A stretch of DNA of 11,588 nucleotides from Microbacterium sp. (GTDB lineage: Bacteria; Actinomycetota; Actinomycetes; Actinomycetales; Microbacteriaceae), in the NCBI GenBank assembly GCA_003248845.1, contig QFPD01000025.1:1-11588 (forward strand), in the 5' to 3' direction. Below are positions 6,294-11,588 of this stretch, piece after piece. The notes beneath the pieces were generated by a model. It did not search any database and was not told the DNA's origin. It saw only the letters and a program-made list of their open reading frames with translations. A program made the position numbers and the translations under genes. Position 1 is the first letter of the stretch. Every line of letters starts with the position of its first letter.

Positions 6294-7553
6294 ATGGACG
6301 CCATCATCGTCATCGCTCTCGCGGTCGCCTGCCTTTTCGCCGGAATGCTCGCAGGGTGGTTCGCCGCGTCCGCCCGCGCGGCGGAGCGCGCCGCGACGGA
6401 GCGCGCCGAGCTCACCGCCCGCGCGGCCTCCGCCGAGGCCGCGCGGAGCTCGCTCGGGGATCAGCTCGACCAGCAGCGCGCCCTCACGCGCGAGCTCGGC
6501 GCCCAGGTGCGCAGCGGCCAGGCCGCACAGCAGGAGCGGGAACGTCGCGAGCAGGTCGTGCTACGGGCACTCGCGCCCGTCCAGGAGACGCTGCTGACGA
6601 TGCAGCATAAGGTCGACGAGCTCGAGCGCGAACGCCAGGTGCAGTACGGCTCGCTCGCCGAGCAGCTGCGCCGCGCGCACGCGTCCGACGAGGCCCTGCG
6701 GGCGACGACCGAATCGCTCGCCGGCGCTCTGCGCTCCAATGCGACCCGCGGCGTCTGGGGAGAGACGCAGCTGCGTCGCGTCGTCGAGTCCGCGGGTCTG
6801 ACGCGGTACGTCGATTTCGACACCCAGGCATCCATCGTTTCAGACGCGGGAGCGGGTCGCCCCGACATGATCGTGCGTCTGCCGGGCGGCAAGGGACTCG
6901 CCGTGGACGCCAAGGTCCCGCTCGACGCGTACCTCGAGGCGTCGGCGATTCCGCCGACGGCTCAGGGCGACGACGCTGCGCGGCGCACCCAGCTGCTGCA
7001 GAAGCACGTCAAGGCGGTCCGCGCGCACATCGACGCGCTCGCGAAGAAGACCTACTGGGCAGGGCTCGAGTCGAGTCCCGAGTTCGTCGTCTGCTTCATC
7101 CCGAGCGAGTCGCTCCTCGCCGCCGCGCTCGACGAAGACCCGAGCCTGCTCGATTACGCCTTCGGCAAGCGCGTCGCGCTCGCGTCACCCGTGAACCTCT
7201 GGGCTGTGCTGAAGACGGTCGCGTACACGTGGACGCAGCAGGACGTGTCGACCGAGGCTCGCCGCCTCTTCGCGCTCGGCAACGAGCTGTACGAGAGGCT
7301 GGGCGCGCTCGCCGGCCACGCCGACGACCTGCGCCGATCGATCGAGCGGACCGTGGAGAGCTTCAACCGCTTCACGGGCTCGCTCGAGTCGCGGGTTCTC
7401 GTCAGCGCGCGACGATTCCCCGGCATCGACGAGACCAAGCTGGATGCCGCGGCCGCCCCAGCGCCGATCGAGAAGCATCCGCGCACACTGACGGCGCCCG
7501 AGCTCACCGAGCGGCTCAGCGCTGACGTCGGCGATCTGCGGGAGCGACTGTGA
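6294..7553 (+). CDS. rmuC: DNA recombination protein RmuC
   Basis: 419 residues with the standard RmuC layout. An N-terminal membrane anchor (about 3-24, IIVIALAVACLFAGMLAGWFAA) is followed by a long Glu/Arg/Ala-rich coiled coil (about 25-140), then the RmuC nuclease-like domain, about 145-375. The family hallmark NATRGVWGETQLRRVVESAG is at 149-168. GRPDMIVRLPGGKGLAVDAKVPLDAYLEA (188-216) carries an Asp then DxK pattern (Asp191, Asp205, Lys207) like a PD-(D/E)XK nuclease core. FVVCFIPSESLLAAAL (264-279), VNLWAVLKTVAYTW (300-313) and NELYERLGALAGH (330-342) are also conserved. RmuC limits recombination at inverted repeats in E. coli and is annotated as a putative nuclease. The ATG at 6294 was chosen because it begins the anchor; there is no Shine-Dalgarno, and CATCCT 6 nt upstream is only a partial -10. 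It runs in the same direction as the exonuclease and converges on a small membrane gene, with 9 bp between stops. Confidence 0.95.
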   Translation: MDAIIVIALAVACLFAGMLAGWFAASARAAERAATERAELTARAASAEAARSSLGDQLDQQRALTRELGAQVRSGQAAQQERERREQVVLRALAPVQETLLTMQHKVDELERERQVQYGSLAEQLRRAHASDEALRATTESLAGALRSNATRGVWGETQLRRVVESAGLTRYVDFDTQASIVSDAGAGRPDMIVRLPGGKGLAVDAKVPLDAYLEASAIPPTAQGDDAARRTQLLQKHVKAVRAHIDALAKKTYWAGLESSPEFVVCFIPSESLLAAALDEDPSLLDYAFGKRVALASPVNLWAVLKTVAYTWTQQDVSTEARRLFALGNELYERLGALAGHADDLRRSIERTVESFNRFTGSLESRVLVSARRFPGIDETKLDAAAAPAPIEKHPRTLTAPELTERLSADVGDLRERL

Positions 7554-7562
7554 TCGGCGTGA

Positions 7563-7754
7563 TCAGGCGCCGGGAAAGAGGTTGAGCAGCGCGACCACGG
7601 CGATCGACACACCCGCGAAGGCACCGATCATCCACCAGGCGTTGACCTGGTGGCCCTCGGGCATCCGCCGGCGCAAGAGCACGTCGGGGCGACGCGACAG
7701 GTCGACGGGGACCTCGATCTGACCGGTCCTCGGACTGCTGGCTGCTGCGGACAT
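7563..7754 (-). CDS. Small single-helix membrane protein (63 aa)
   Basis: 63 residues. A polar N-terminus (MSAAASSPRTGQIEVPVDLSRRPDVLLRRRMPEGHQ) of about 36 residues is followed by one membrane helix at about 38-61 (NAWWMIGAFAGVSIAVVALLNLF). The positive charge ahead of the helix (RRR at 28-30) predicts a cytoplasmic N-terminus. The ATG at 7754 has a purine-rich GGGGG 5 nt upstream; an in-frame upstream ATG at 7811 would add 19 Arg-rich residues and is less likely. The family is not recognised; small proteins like this are common in actinobacteria and often lack a name. It faces rmuC convergently and lies downstream of glpX on the same strand, separated from it by a 161-bp gap that holds the glpX terminator and an inverted repeat. 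Confidence 0.72.
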   Translation of the reverse strand: MSAAASSPRTGQIEVPVDLSRRPDVLLRRRMPEGHQVNAWWMIGAFAGVSIAVVALLNLFPGA

Positions 7755-7795
7755 GTGAACCCCCGGGAAATGACGTAGACGACGTTCAGGTCGCC

Positions 7796-7808
7796 GGTGA
7801 CCGTCACC
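7796..7808. promoter_or_regulatory. 13-bp inverted repeat upstream of the small membrane gene
   Basis: GGTGAC-C-GTCACC, perfect arms of 6 bp around one base, 42 bp upstream of the 63-aa gene's ATG. The minus strand has CACAAT just upstream of it, which could serve as a weak -10, placing the repeat at the start of transcription. It is a plausible operator; no factor can be named. Confidence 0.35.
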
Positions 7809-7884
7809 CATTGTGCCAGAGGCGGCGCTGACGCGCCGGAGTGCCGGCCGGATCTTTCCCAGACGGTTACCGAGGCGCTACCAT

Positions 7885-7913
7885 CCGCCGCGCGCGGGAC
7901 CTGCGCACGGCGG
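7885..7913 (-). terminator. Hairpin downstream of glpX
   Basis: An 11-position stem, CCGCCGCGCGC (7885-7895) with GCGCACGGCGG (7903-7913), with one C-A mismatch and a 7-nt loop, 2 bp after the glpX stop. No T-run follows on the minus strand. Position and stability fit an intrinsic terminator of the GC-rich type. Confidence 0.6.
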
Positions 7914-7915
7914 CG

Positions 7916-8908
7916 TCACAGCCACTTGGACGCGAGGTGCTCCGACGTGATGCGACGGAGCGTGCCCGAAGCGCCGCGCAGCACGATGCTCTCGGTGATG
8001 ATGTAGTCGGGCCCGGAGCGGCGCACGCCCCCGACGAGTTCGCCGTTGGTGACACCGGTCGCGACGAAGATCGTGTTCGTGCCCGTGACCATCTCGTCAG
8101 CCTCGTAGACGTAGTCGTCGAGCTTCAGGCCGGCATCGATGCCCTTCTGCTTCTCTTCGTCGTCACGCGGCCACAGACGCCCCTGGATGTGCCCGCCGAG
8201 CGCCTTGATGGCGCAGGTCGTCGCGACGCCTTCGGGCGACCCGCCGATGCCGATGCACATATCGGTGCGGGCGTTGTAGCGTGCCGCGTTGATGCCGCCG
8301 GCGACGTCGCCGTCGCTCATGAGGCGCGTTCCTGCGCCGGCCTCACGGATCTCCTCGATGAGGCGCGCGTGGCGCGGCCGGTTGAGCACCGAGACGACCA
8401 TCTCGTCGACCGGCTTGCCGAGCGCCTTCGCGAGGCGGTGGATGTTCTCCGCCACGGGAAGGCGGATGTCGACCACTCCGACGCCGGCGGGTCCGGTCAC
8501 GAGCTTGTCCATATAGAAGACGCTCGAGGCATCCAGCATCGTGCCGCGATCGGAGACGGCCAGGACCGAGAGGGCATTGTTGCGTCCTTCCGCGGTCAGG
8601 GAGGTGCCGTCGATCGGGTCGACGGCGATGTCGCACTGCGGCCCGCGCCCGGTACCGACGTGCTCGCCGTTGTAGAGCATGGGCGCGTTGTCCTTCTCGC
8701 CCTCGCCGATGACGATCACGCCGTCGAAGTTGACGGTCGAGAGGAAGGCGCGCATCGCGTCGACGGCGGCACCGTCGGCCAGCTCCTTCTGCCCTCGCCC
8801 GATGAAGGGAACGGAGCGGATCGCCGCGGCTTCGGTCGCGCGGACGAGCTCCAGAGCGAGGTTGCGGTCGGGATGCAGGGGACTCATGTCCGCGGTCAGG
8901 CTCACCAT
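7916..8908 (-). CDS. glpX: Class II fructose-1,6-bisphosphatase GlpX
   Basis: 330 residues, typical length. It hydrolyses fructose-1,6-bisphosphate to fructose-6-phosphate, the committed step of gluconeogenesis; in many actinobacteria GlpX is the main FBPase. Class II signatures are RNLALELVRATEAAAI (15-30), Lys41-Glu-Leu-Ala-Asp, the metal-binding GEGEKD (68-73), VDPIDGTSL (96-104, Asp97, Asp100, Gly101, Thr102), SVFYMDKLVTGP (129-140), LMSDGDVAGGINAA (196-209) and GIGGSPEGV (220-228, Glu226 a likely metal ligand). The C-terminal TGVTNGELVGGVR and TESIVLRG are also conserved. The start at 8908 (ATG) is supported by a -10 box 6 nt upstream; the ATG at 8887 (MSPLHPDRN) is an alternative that removes seven residues. 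It is divergent from fba across 190 bp and has a hairpin just past the stop. Confidence 0.97.
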   Translation of the reverse strand: MVSLTADMSPLHPDRNLALELVRATEAAAIRSVPFIGRGQKELADGAAVDAMRAFLSTVNFDGVIVIGEGEKDNAPMLYNGEHVGTGRGPQCDIAVDPIDGTSLTAEGRNNALSVLAVSDRGTMLDASSVFYMDKLVTGPAGVGVVDIRLPVAENIHRLAKALGKPVDEMVVSVLNRPRHARLIEEIREAGAGTRLMSDGDVAGGINAARYNARTDMCIGIGGSPEGVATTCAIKALGGHIQGRLWPRDDEEKQKGIDAGLKLDDYVYEADEMVTGTNTIFVATGVTNGELVGGVRRSGPDYIITESIVLRGASGTLRRITSEHLASKWL

Positions 8909-8914
8909 GCTCCG

Positions 8915-8920
8915 AGACTA
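8915..8920 (-). promoter_or_regulatory. Candidate leaderless -10 box of glpX
   Basis: The minus strand reads TAGTCT, then 6 nt (CGGAGC), then the ATG at 8908. The GGAG in the spacer ends one base before ATG and is too close to work as a normal Shine-Dalgarno. Confidence 0.48.
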
Positions 8921-8973
8921 CGACCATCCTCGTCGCGACGTGGGAAGATTCACCCCGGCGTCGCATGAAGGAA

Positions 8974-8996
8974 TCGCACTTCTTTCACCCGTGCGA
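8974..8996. promoter_or_regulatory. Inverted repeat in the glpX-fba intergenic region
   Basis: TCGCAC (8974-8979) and GTGCGA (8991-8996) separated by 11 bp. A further TCGCA lies at 8961, and GAAG/CTTC arms (8967-8970, 8979-8982) overlap the left arm. It sits upstream of both promoters and could bind a regulator of the two fructose-1,6-bisphosphate enzymes. This is the least AT-poor part of the region; the call is speculative. Confidence 0.28.
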
Positions 8997-9056
8997 GGAT
9001 CAGCCGAACGGCGGTTTTGGCCGGTCGTTCCCGCGTCGCCTCCGACCCGCCTTCGC

Positions 9057-9062
9057 TAGAGT
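9057..9062 (+). promoter_or_regulatory. Probable -10 box of fba
   Basis: TAGAGT. Transcription would start near 9069, giving a leader of about 30 nt that contains the GAGGAG ribosome-binding site at 9088-9093. No good -35 is seen at 16-18 bp. Confidence 0.45.
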
Positions 9063-9098
9063 GACCGGTGGAGACATCCGCAGACCTGAGGAGTGGAA

Positions 9099-10130
9099 AT
9101 GCCCGTCGCAACCCCCGAGCAGTACGCCGAGATGCTGGACAAGGCGAAGGCGGGCGGCTACGCCTTCCCCGCGATCAACGCCGCCAGCTCGCAGTCCATC
9201 AACGCCGTTCTCCAGGGCCTCACCGAGGCCGGCTCCGACGGCATCATCCAGGTGACCACGGGCGGCGCCGACTACTTCGCCGGCCACACCGTCAAGGGCC
9301 GCGCAACGGGCGCCCTCGCGTTCGCGAAGTTCGCGACGGAGGTCGCCAAGAACTACCCGATCACTGTCGCGCTCCACACCGACCACTGCCCCAAGCCCGC
9401 GCTCGAAGACTTCGTGCTGCCGCTCATCGCGGCATCCGAGGAAGAAGTCAAGGCGGGCCGCAACCCGATCTTCCAGTCGCACATGTGGGACGGCTCGGCC
9501 GTGCCGCTGGACGAGAACATCGAGATCGCCAAGGAGCTCCTGCCCCGCATGAAGGCGATCAACGCGATCCTCGAGGTCGAGATCGGCGTCGTCGGTGGCG
9601 AAGAGGACGGCGTCAAGCACGAGGGCTCCAACGAGGCGCTCTACACGACGACGGCCGACGTCTCGAAGTTCGTCGACGCCCTCGGCCTCGGCGAGAACGG
9701 TCGCTACATCGCCGCGCTCACGTTCGGCAACGTCCACGGCGTCTACAAGCCGGGCAATGTGAAGCTGCGCCCCGAGCTCCTGGGCGAGATCCAGGCGGGC
9801 ATCGCCGAGCGCTTCGGTACCGGCGAGAAGCCCCTCGACCTCGTCTTCCACGGTGGCAGCGGTTCGACGCCCGAGGAGATCGCCCTCGCGGTCAAGAACG
9901 GCGTCGTGAAGATGAACATCGACACCGACACGCAGTACGCCTTCACCCGTTCGGTCGCCGGCTTCATGTTCCAGAACTACGACGGCGTCCTGAAGGTCGA
10001 CGGCGAGGTCGGGAACAAGAAGGCCTACGACCCGCGCGCCTGGGGCAAGATCGCCGAGTCGGCGATGGCCGCCCGCGTCGTCGAGGCGACGCAGCAGCTC
10101 GGTTCGGCGGGGCACTCGATCAGCGCCTGA
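9099..10130 (+). CDS. fba: Class II fructose-bisphosphate aldolase
   Basis: 343 residues. It cleaves fructose-1,6-bisphosphate to dihydroxyacetone phosphate and glyceraldehyde-3-phosphate in glycolysis, and runs in reverse in gluconeogenesis. Zinc class signatures are AFPAINAASSQSINAVL (22-38), ALHTDHCPKP (91-100) with catalytic Asp95 and zinc ligand His96, and HMWDGSAVPLDENI (128-141). EIGVVGGEEDGV (161-172) contains the acidic metal-binding segment, followed by FGNVHGVYKPGNVKLRPELL (209-228, zinc ligand His213) and LVFHGGSGSTPEEI (248-261, zinc ligand His251, phosphate-binding GGSGS). NMNIDTDTQ-like KMNIDTDTQYAF (271-282) matches the substrate-binding block near Arg284. It is the E. coli FbaA-like type A. 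ATG 9099 is favoured over GTG 9093 because GAGGAG (9088-9093) sits 5 nt before it. It is divergent from glpX and followed by the nested inverted repeat. Confidence 0.97.
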   Translation: MPVATPEQYAEMLDKAKAGGYAFPAINAASSQSINAVLQGLTEAGSDGIIQVTTGGADYFAGHTVKGRATGALAFAKFATEVAKNYPITVALHTDHCPKPALEDFVLPLIAASEEEVKAGRNPIFQSHMWDGSAVPLDENIEIAKELLPRMKAINAILEVEIGVVGGEEDGVKHEGSNEALYTTTADVSKFVDALGLGENGRYIAALTFGNVHGVYKPGNVKLRPELLGEIQAGIAERFGTGEKPLDLVFHGGSGSTPEEIALAVKNGVVKMNIDTDTQYAFTRSVAGFMFQNYDGVLKVDGEVGNKKAYDPRAWGKIAESAMAARVVEATQQLGSAGHSISA

Positions 10131-10143
10131 CCCGCGCCCCCTC

Positions 10144-10215
10144 ACGCGAGAAACCACGCCTCGCCCGAGAAGCCACCGCAGCAGTGGTTCCCAGGGCGGG
10201 TGTGGTTTCTCGCGT
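10144..10215. repeat. Nested inverted-repeat element with four GAGAAACCAC-like motifs
   Basis: Between convergent fba and the MOSC gene. The outer arms are a perfect 14-bp match (ACGCGAGAAACCAC, 10144-10157, with its complement at 10202-10215). The stem can extend about 8 pairs more with one bulged base (T10161). Inside, AGCCAC (10171-10176) pairs with GTGGTT (10184-10189) around a 7-nt loop. The motif GAGAAACCAC occurs at 10148-10157, as GAGAAGCCAC at 10167-10176, and inverted at 10184-10192 (GGGAACCAC) and 10202-10211. It would serve as a two-way terminator for fba and the MOSC gene. The internal duplication also looks like a REP- or BIME-type palindromic repeat unit rather than a simple terminator. 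Confidence 0.75.
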
Positions 10216-10236
10216 TATAGGAGCGGATGCCGCAGT

Positions 10237-10785
10237 TCAGGGCGCGCGGTACACGTCGAGGATGGTCGGCGCCCCCTCAGGGCGATACTCGATCACGATC
10301 TCGTCCCCCGCGGCGACCCGCCCCGAGCGCAGCACCTTGAGATAGGGGCCGAGACGGCGCGCGTCCGAGAATCGCTTGACCCAGCCCCGCGCCTCCGCCC
10401 CGCCGATGCGGCGCGCGAACGTCTGGCACGGCGTGCGCGGCATCGTGACCTCGACCCGCAACCGGTCGCCGATGCGCCAGACCTCCCCGATGCGCGCGGC
10501 GTTCACGTCGACGCCCTCGGTGCGCAGGTTCTCACCGAACAGTCCGGGCGGCACGTCGCGGCCGAGCTCGGCCGCCCACCACTCGGCATCCTCCTACGCA
10601 TACGCGTACAGCGCCTTGTCGAGCCCTCCGTGATGCTTGCGGTCGGCCTGCACATCGGCGTACACGCCGTAGGGTCCGATCTTGACGGCGCCCTCGACGG
10701 GGCGCTTGTCGATCGCGGTGATGCCGATCGTCCCCGCGTCGGGGAGCAGTGCGTGGACGGCGCAGACGGCGATGAGCTGAGACAT
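10237..10785 (-). pseudogene. MOSC-domain (YiiM-like) gene with an in-frame amber stop
   Basis: Read through, this is a 182-position MOSC protein. N-terminal beta strands are followed by the conserved KHHGGLDKALYAYA (50-63), GLFGENLRTEGVDV (81-94), IGDRLRVEVTMPRTPCQTFARRI (105-127, with the conserved sulfur-handling Cys120), and a C-terminal part ending ILDVYRAP. MOSC proteins are sulfur-carrier or molybdenum-cofactor-binding proteins; YiiM-type members reduce N-hydroxylated compounds. Codon 64 is TAG (10594-10596), directly after KALYAYA, where a coding residue is expected before EDAEWWAAELGRD. The frame on either side is intact, with no other lesion. Either a recent nonsense mutation, for example from CAG or GAG, or a sequence error explains this. 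As it stands a 63-residue fragment without Cys120 would be made; a GTG at 10554 could restart the rest. The start at ATG 10785 has a -10 box 7 nt upstream; ATG 10794 is an alternative. Confidence 0.85.
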
Positions 10786-10792
10786 GCGCGAC

Positions 10793-10798
10793 ATCGTA
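10793..10798 (-). promoter_or_regulatory. Candidate leaderless -10 box of the MOSC gene
   Basis: The minus strand reads TACGAT, then 7 nt (GTCGCGC), then the ATG at 10785. It overlaps the earlier in-frame ATG at 10794, which argues that 10785 is the real start. Confidence 0.42.
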
Positions 10799-10834
10799 CC
10801 GACTGCGGCGAGTCGACCCGGACCGGTGCGCCCG

Positions 10835-11479
10835 TCAGCGCACGAGATGCGCCGCGATGGCGGGATCACCGAAGAGCGGCACCATGAGGCACGCGGTGAG
10901 CGCCGTGTAGGTGACGATCGCTCCGACGAGCGGGATCCACCACGAGATCCGCCCCCGTGAGAGCACGCGCAGCGACACGACCGCGGTGGCAAGCCAGCCG
11001 AGCACCAGCAGCGCGGCACCGATGCGACCCCAGAGGTCACCCTGTGCGATATTGGTGAACTCGCCGGCGATTCCCGCGACACGCATCCACGTCTGCGCGA
11101 AATCGGCGAAGTGCCAGAGCTGCGCTACCGCGCTGATCACCGTCACCAGCCCGTAGGCGAGGAGGACGAGTGTGATCACCCGATCCGCGCGCCGCGTCGG
11201 CTGCGCCGCGCGTGTCGTCGCGTGCATCGGACGAGTCGATGGCTGCGAGGGCGCGACGGGGCGCGGCGCCGCAGGAGCCGCGTCGTCGTACGCGAGGGAT
11301 GGCGCGGGCTCACGGATCGCGGCGCGCTGCTCCTCAGGGGTCGCGTACTCGCCGTACTGCGGCGCGGGCCGCGGCGAGGCGGAGTCCGGCGCCCCGGCCG
11401 ACGTCGTCGCGGCATCCGGCGTGCCAGGTCTGGCGTCCGCACGATCCGACGGGCCCCGCGCGCCGTCGACGCCGGTCAC
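10835..11479 (-). CDS. DUF6264-like membrane protein
   Basis: 214 residues. About 98 N-terminal residues are disordered, rich in Ala, Pro, Thr and Arg, and contain the short ordered-looking motif PQYGEYATPEEQRAAI (40-55). They are followed by a basic stretch (RRADR, 96-100) and three predicted membrane helices: about 101-120 (VITLVLLAYGLVTVISAVAQ), 151-172 (GRIGAALLVLGWLATAVVSLRV) and 180-201 (WWIPLVGAIVTYTALTACLMVP). The YGEYATPEEQ motif ahead of three helices is what I recall of the DUF6264 family of Microbacteriaceae; the family name is from memory, and the function is unknown. It starts with GTG at 11479, overlapping the preceding stop by 4 bp (GTGA), which indicates translational coupling to the probable ispH gene. 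No ribosome-binding site of its own is needed or seen. Confidence 0.82.
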   Translation of the reverse strand: MTGVDGARGPSDRADARPGTPDAATTSAGAPDSASPRPAPQYGEYATPEEQRAAIREPAPSLAYDDAAPAAPRPVAPSQPSTRPMHATTRAAQPTRRADRVITLVLLAYGLVTVISAVAQLWHFADFAQTWMRVAGIAGEFTNIAQGDLWGRIGAALLVLGWLATAVVSLRVLSRGRISWWIPLVGAIVTYTALTACLMVPLFGDPAIAAHLVR

Positions 11480-11588
11480 GAGCGGTTCCGTCCCCCCAGC
11501 GCGCGGCCGTCGCGGCGACCCTCGGCATCCTGGCGCAGCTCCTTGGGTAGCGAGAACATGAGGTCTTCCTCGGCCGTGCGCACCTGCT
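11476..11588 (-). CDS. ispH: C-terminal end of probable IspH (HMBPP reductase), cut by the window edge
   Basis: Only 36 codons and the stop are visible. The frame reads QVRTAEEDLMFSLPKEL, then a basic Gly/Arg-rich tail ending GGRNRS. The pattern T-A-E-E-x-x-x-F-x-L-P-K-E-L-R matches my recollection of the C-terminus of actinobacterial IspH (LytB), the [4Fe-4S] enzyme that makes IPP and DMAPP in the last step of the MEP pathway. The [4Fe-4S] cysteines lie outside the window. Context agrees: ispH, ychF, glpX and xse genes lie close together in Mycobacterium tuberculosis. The identity is an inference from a short tail; the coding call itself is firm because the stop overlaps the next start by 4 bp. 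Confidence 0.6.
   Translation of the reverse strand, partial: QVRTAEEDLMFSLPKELRQDAEGRRDGRALGGRNRS

Noticed and set aside
7551..7565. Palindrome TGATC-GGCGT-GATCA between rmuC and the 63-aa gene
   Set aside because: Two convergent TGA stops automatically give TGA...TCA, so most of the symmetry is trivial and the 5-bp stem is too weak to be called a terminator.
7841..8968. A 375-codon plus-strand open frame
   Set aside because: It is the mirror of glpX; its composition is that of a complement frame.
9000..10157. A 385-codon minus-strand open frame
   Set aside because: It is the mirror of fba, whose catalytic motifs are all present on the plus strand.
10594..10596. UAG recoding (pyrrolysine or readthrough) in the MOSC gene
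   Set aside because: No pylT or pyl genes are visible, actinobacteria of this type are not known to use it, and no downstream recoding structure stands out. A nonsense mutation or sequence error is simpler.
1..11588. CRISPR array, tRNA/rRNA genes, insertion sequences, toxin-antitoxin or phage modules
   Set aside because: No regularly spaced direct repeats, tRNA-like cloverleaf, transposase motif or paired small genes were seen on either strand; every gap over 100 bp has been described and none reaches 300 bp.

Overview
The window is visibly very G+C-rich (roughly 70% by eye), has tightly packed genes on both strands and uses almost only G/C-ending codons. Gene content (class II aldolase next to GlpX, YchF with Gln in place of the usual His in its HVVR motif, a DUF6264-like membrane protein behind an IspH-like tail, RmuC) and the frequent GGATGC/GCATCC hexamer point to a high-G+C actinobacterium, most likely Microbacteriaceae such as Microbacterium. 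This is a chromosomal housekeeping region. I see no tRNA, rRNA, CRISPR array, phage gene or transposase.

Layout. 1-1937, minus strand: a LON-substrate-binding-domain protein, a VOC (glyoxalase-fold) protein and an uncharacterised four-helix membrane protein that runs off the left edge. 1974-2471, plus strand: a DUF427 protein, divergent from the LON gene. 2487-4325, minus strand: a SAM-dependent methyltransferase followed by ychF. 4444-5511, plus strand: a zinc alcohol dehydrogenase of the AdhP type, followed by a strong hairpin. 5632-7553, plus strand: a DEDDh 3'-5' exonuclease and rmuC. 7563-7754, minus strand: a 63-residue single-helix membrane protein. 7916-10130: the divergent pair glpX (minus) and fba (plus), the two enzymes acting on fructose-1,6-bisphosphate. 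10144-10215: a nested inverted-repeat element. 10237-10785, minus strand: a MOSC-domain gene interrupted by an in-frame amber codon. 10835-11588, minus strand: a DUF6264-like membrane protein whose GTG start overlaps the stop of a probable ispH tail.

How the genes fit together. GlpX and fructose-bisphosphate aldolase form a central-carbon pair that could be regulated from one 190-bp intergenic region. The exonuclease and RmuC are both DNA-metabolism proteins, adjacent on one strand. YchF acts around ribosomes and the stress response. The others (VOC, LON-domain, DUF427, methyltransferase) are stand-alone enzymes or proteins of unknown role.

Most notable observations. (1) Six genes lack a usable Shine-Dalgarno sequence but have a TANNNT -10 box 6-8 nt before the start codon, which suggests leaderless mRNAs; the four genes with a good Shine-Dalgarno lack such a box. 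(2) The MOSC gene has one amber codon in an otherwise intact frame. (3) A 72-nt nested palindrome carries four copies of a GAGAAACCAC-like motif. (4) GGATGC/GCATCC is over-represented. I did not find a convincing new multi-gene system; nearly all genes belong to known families.
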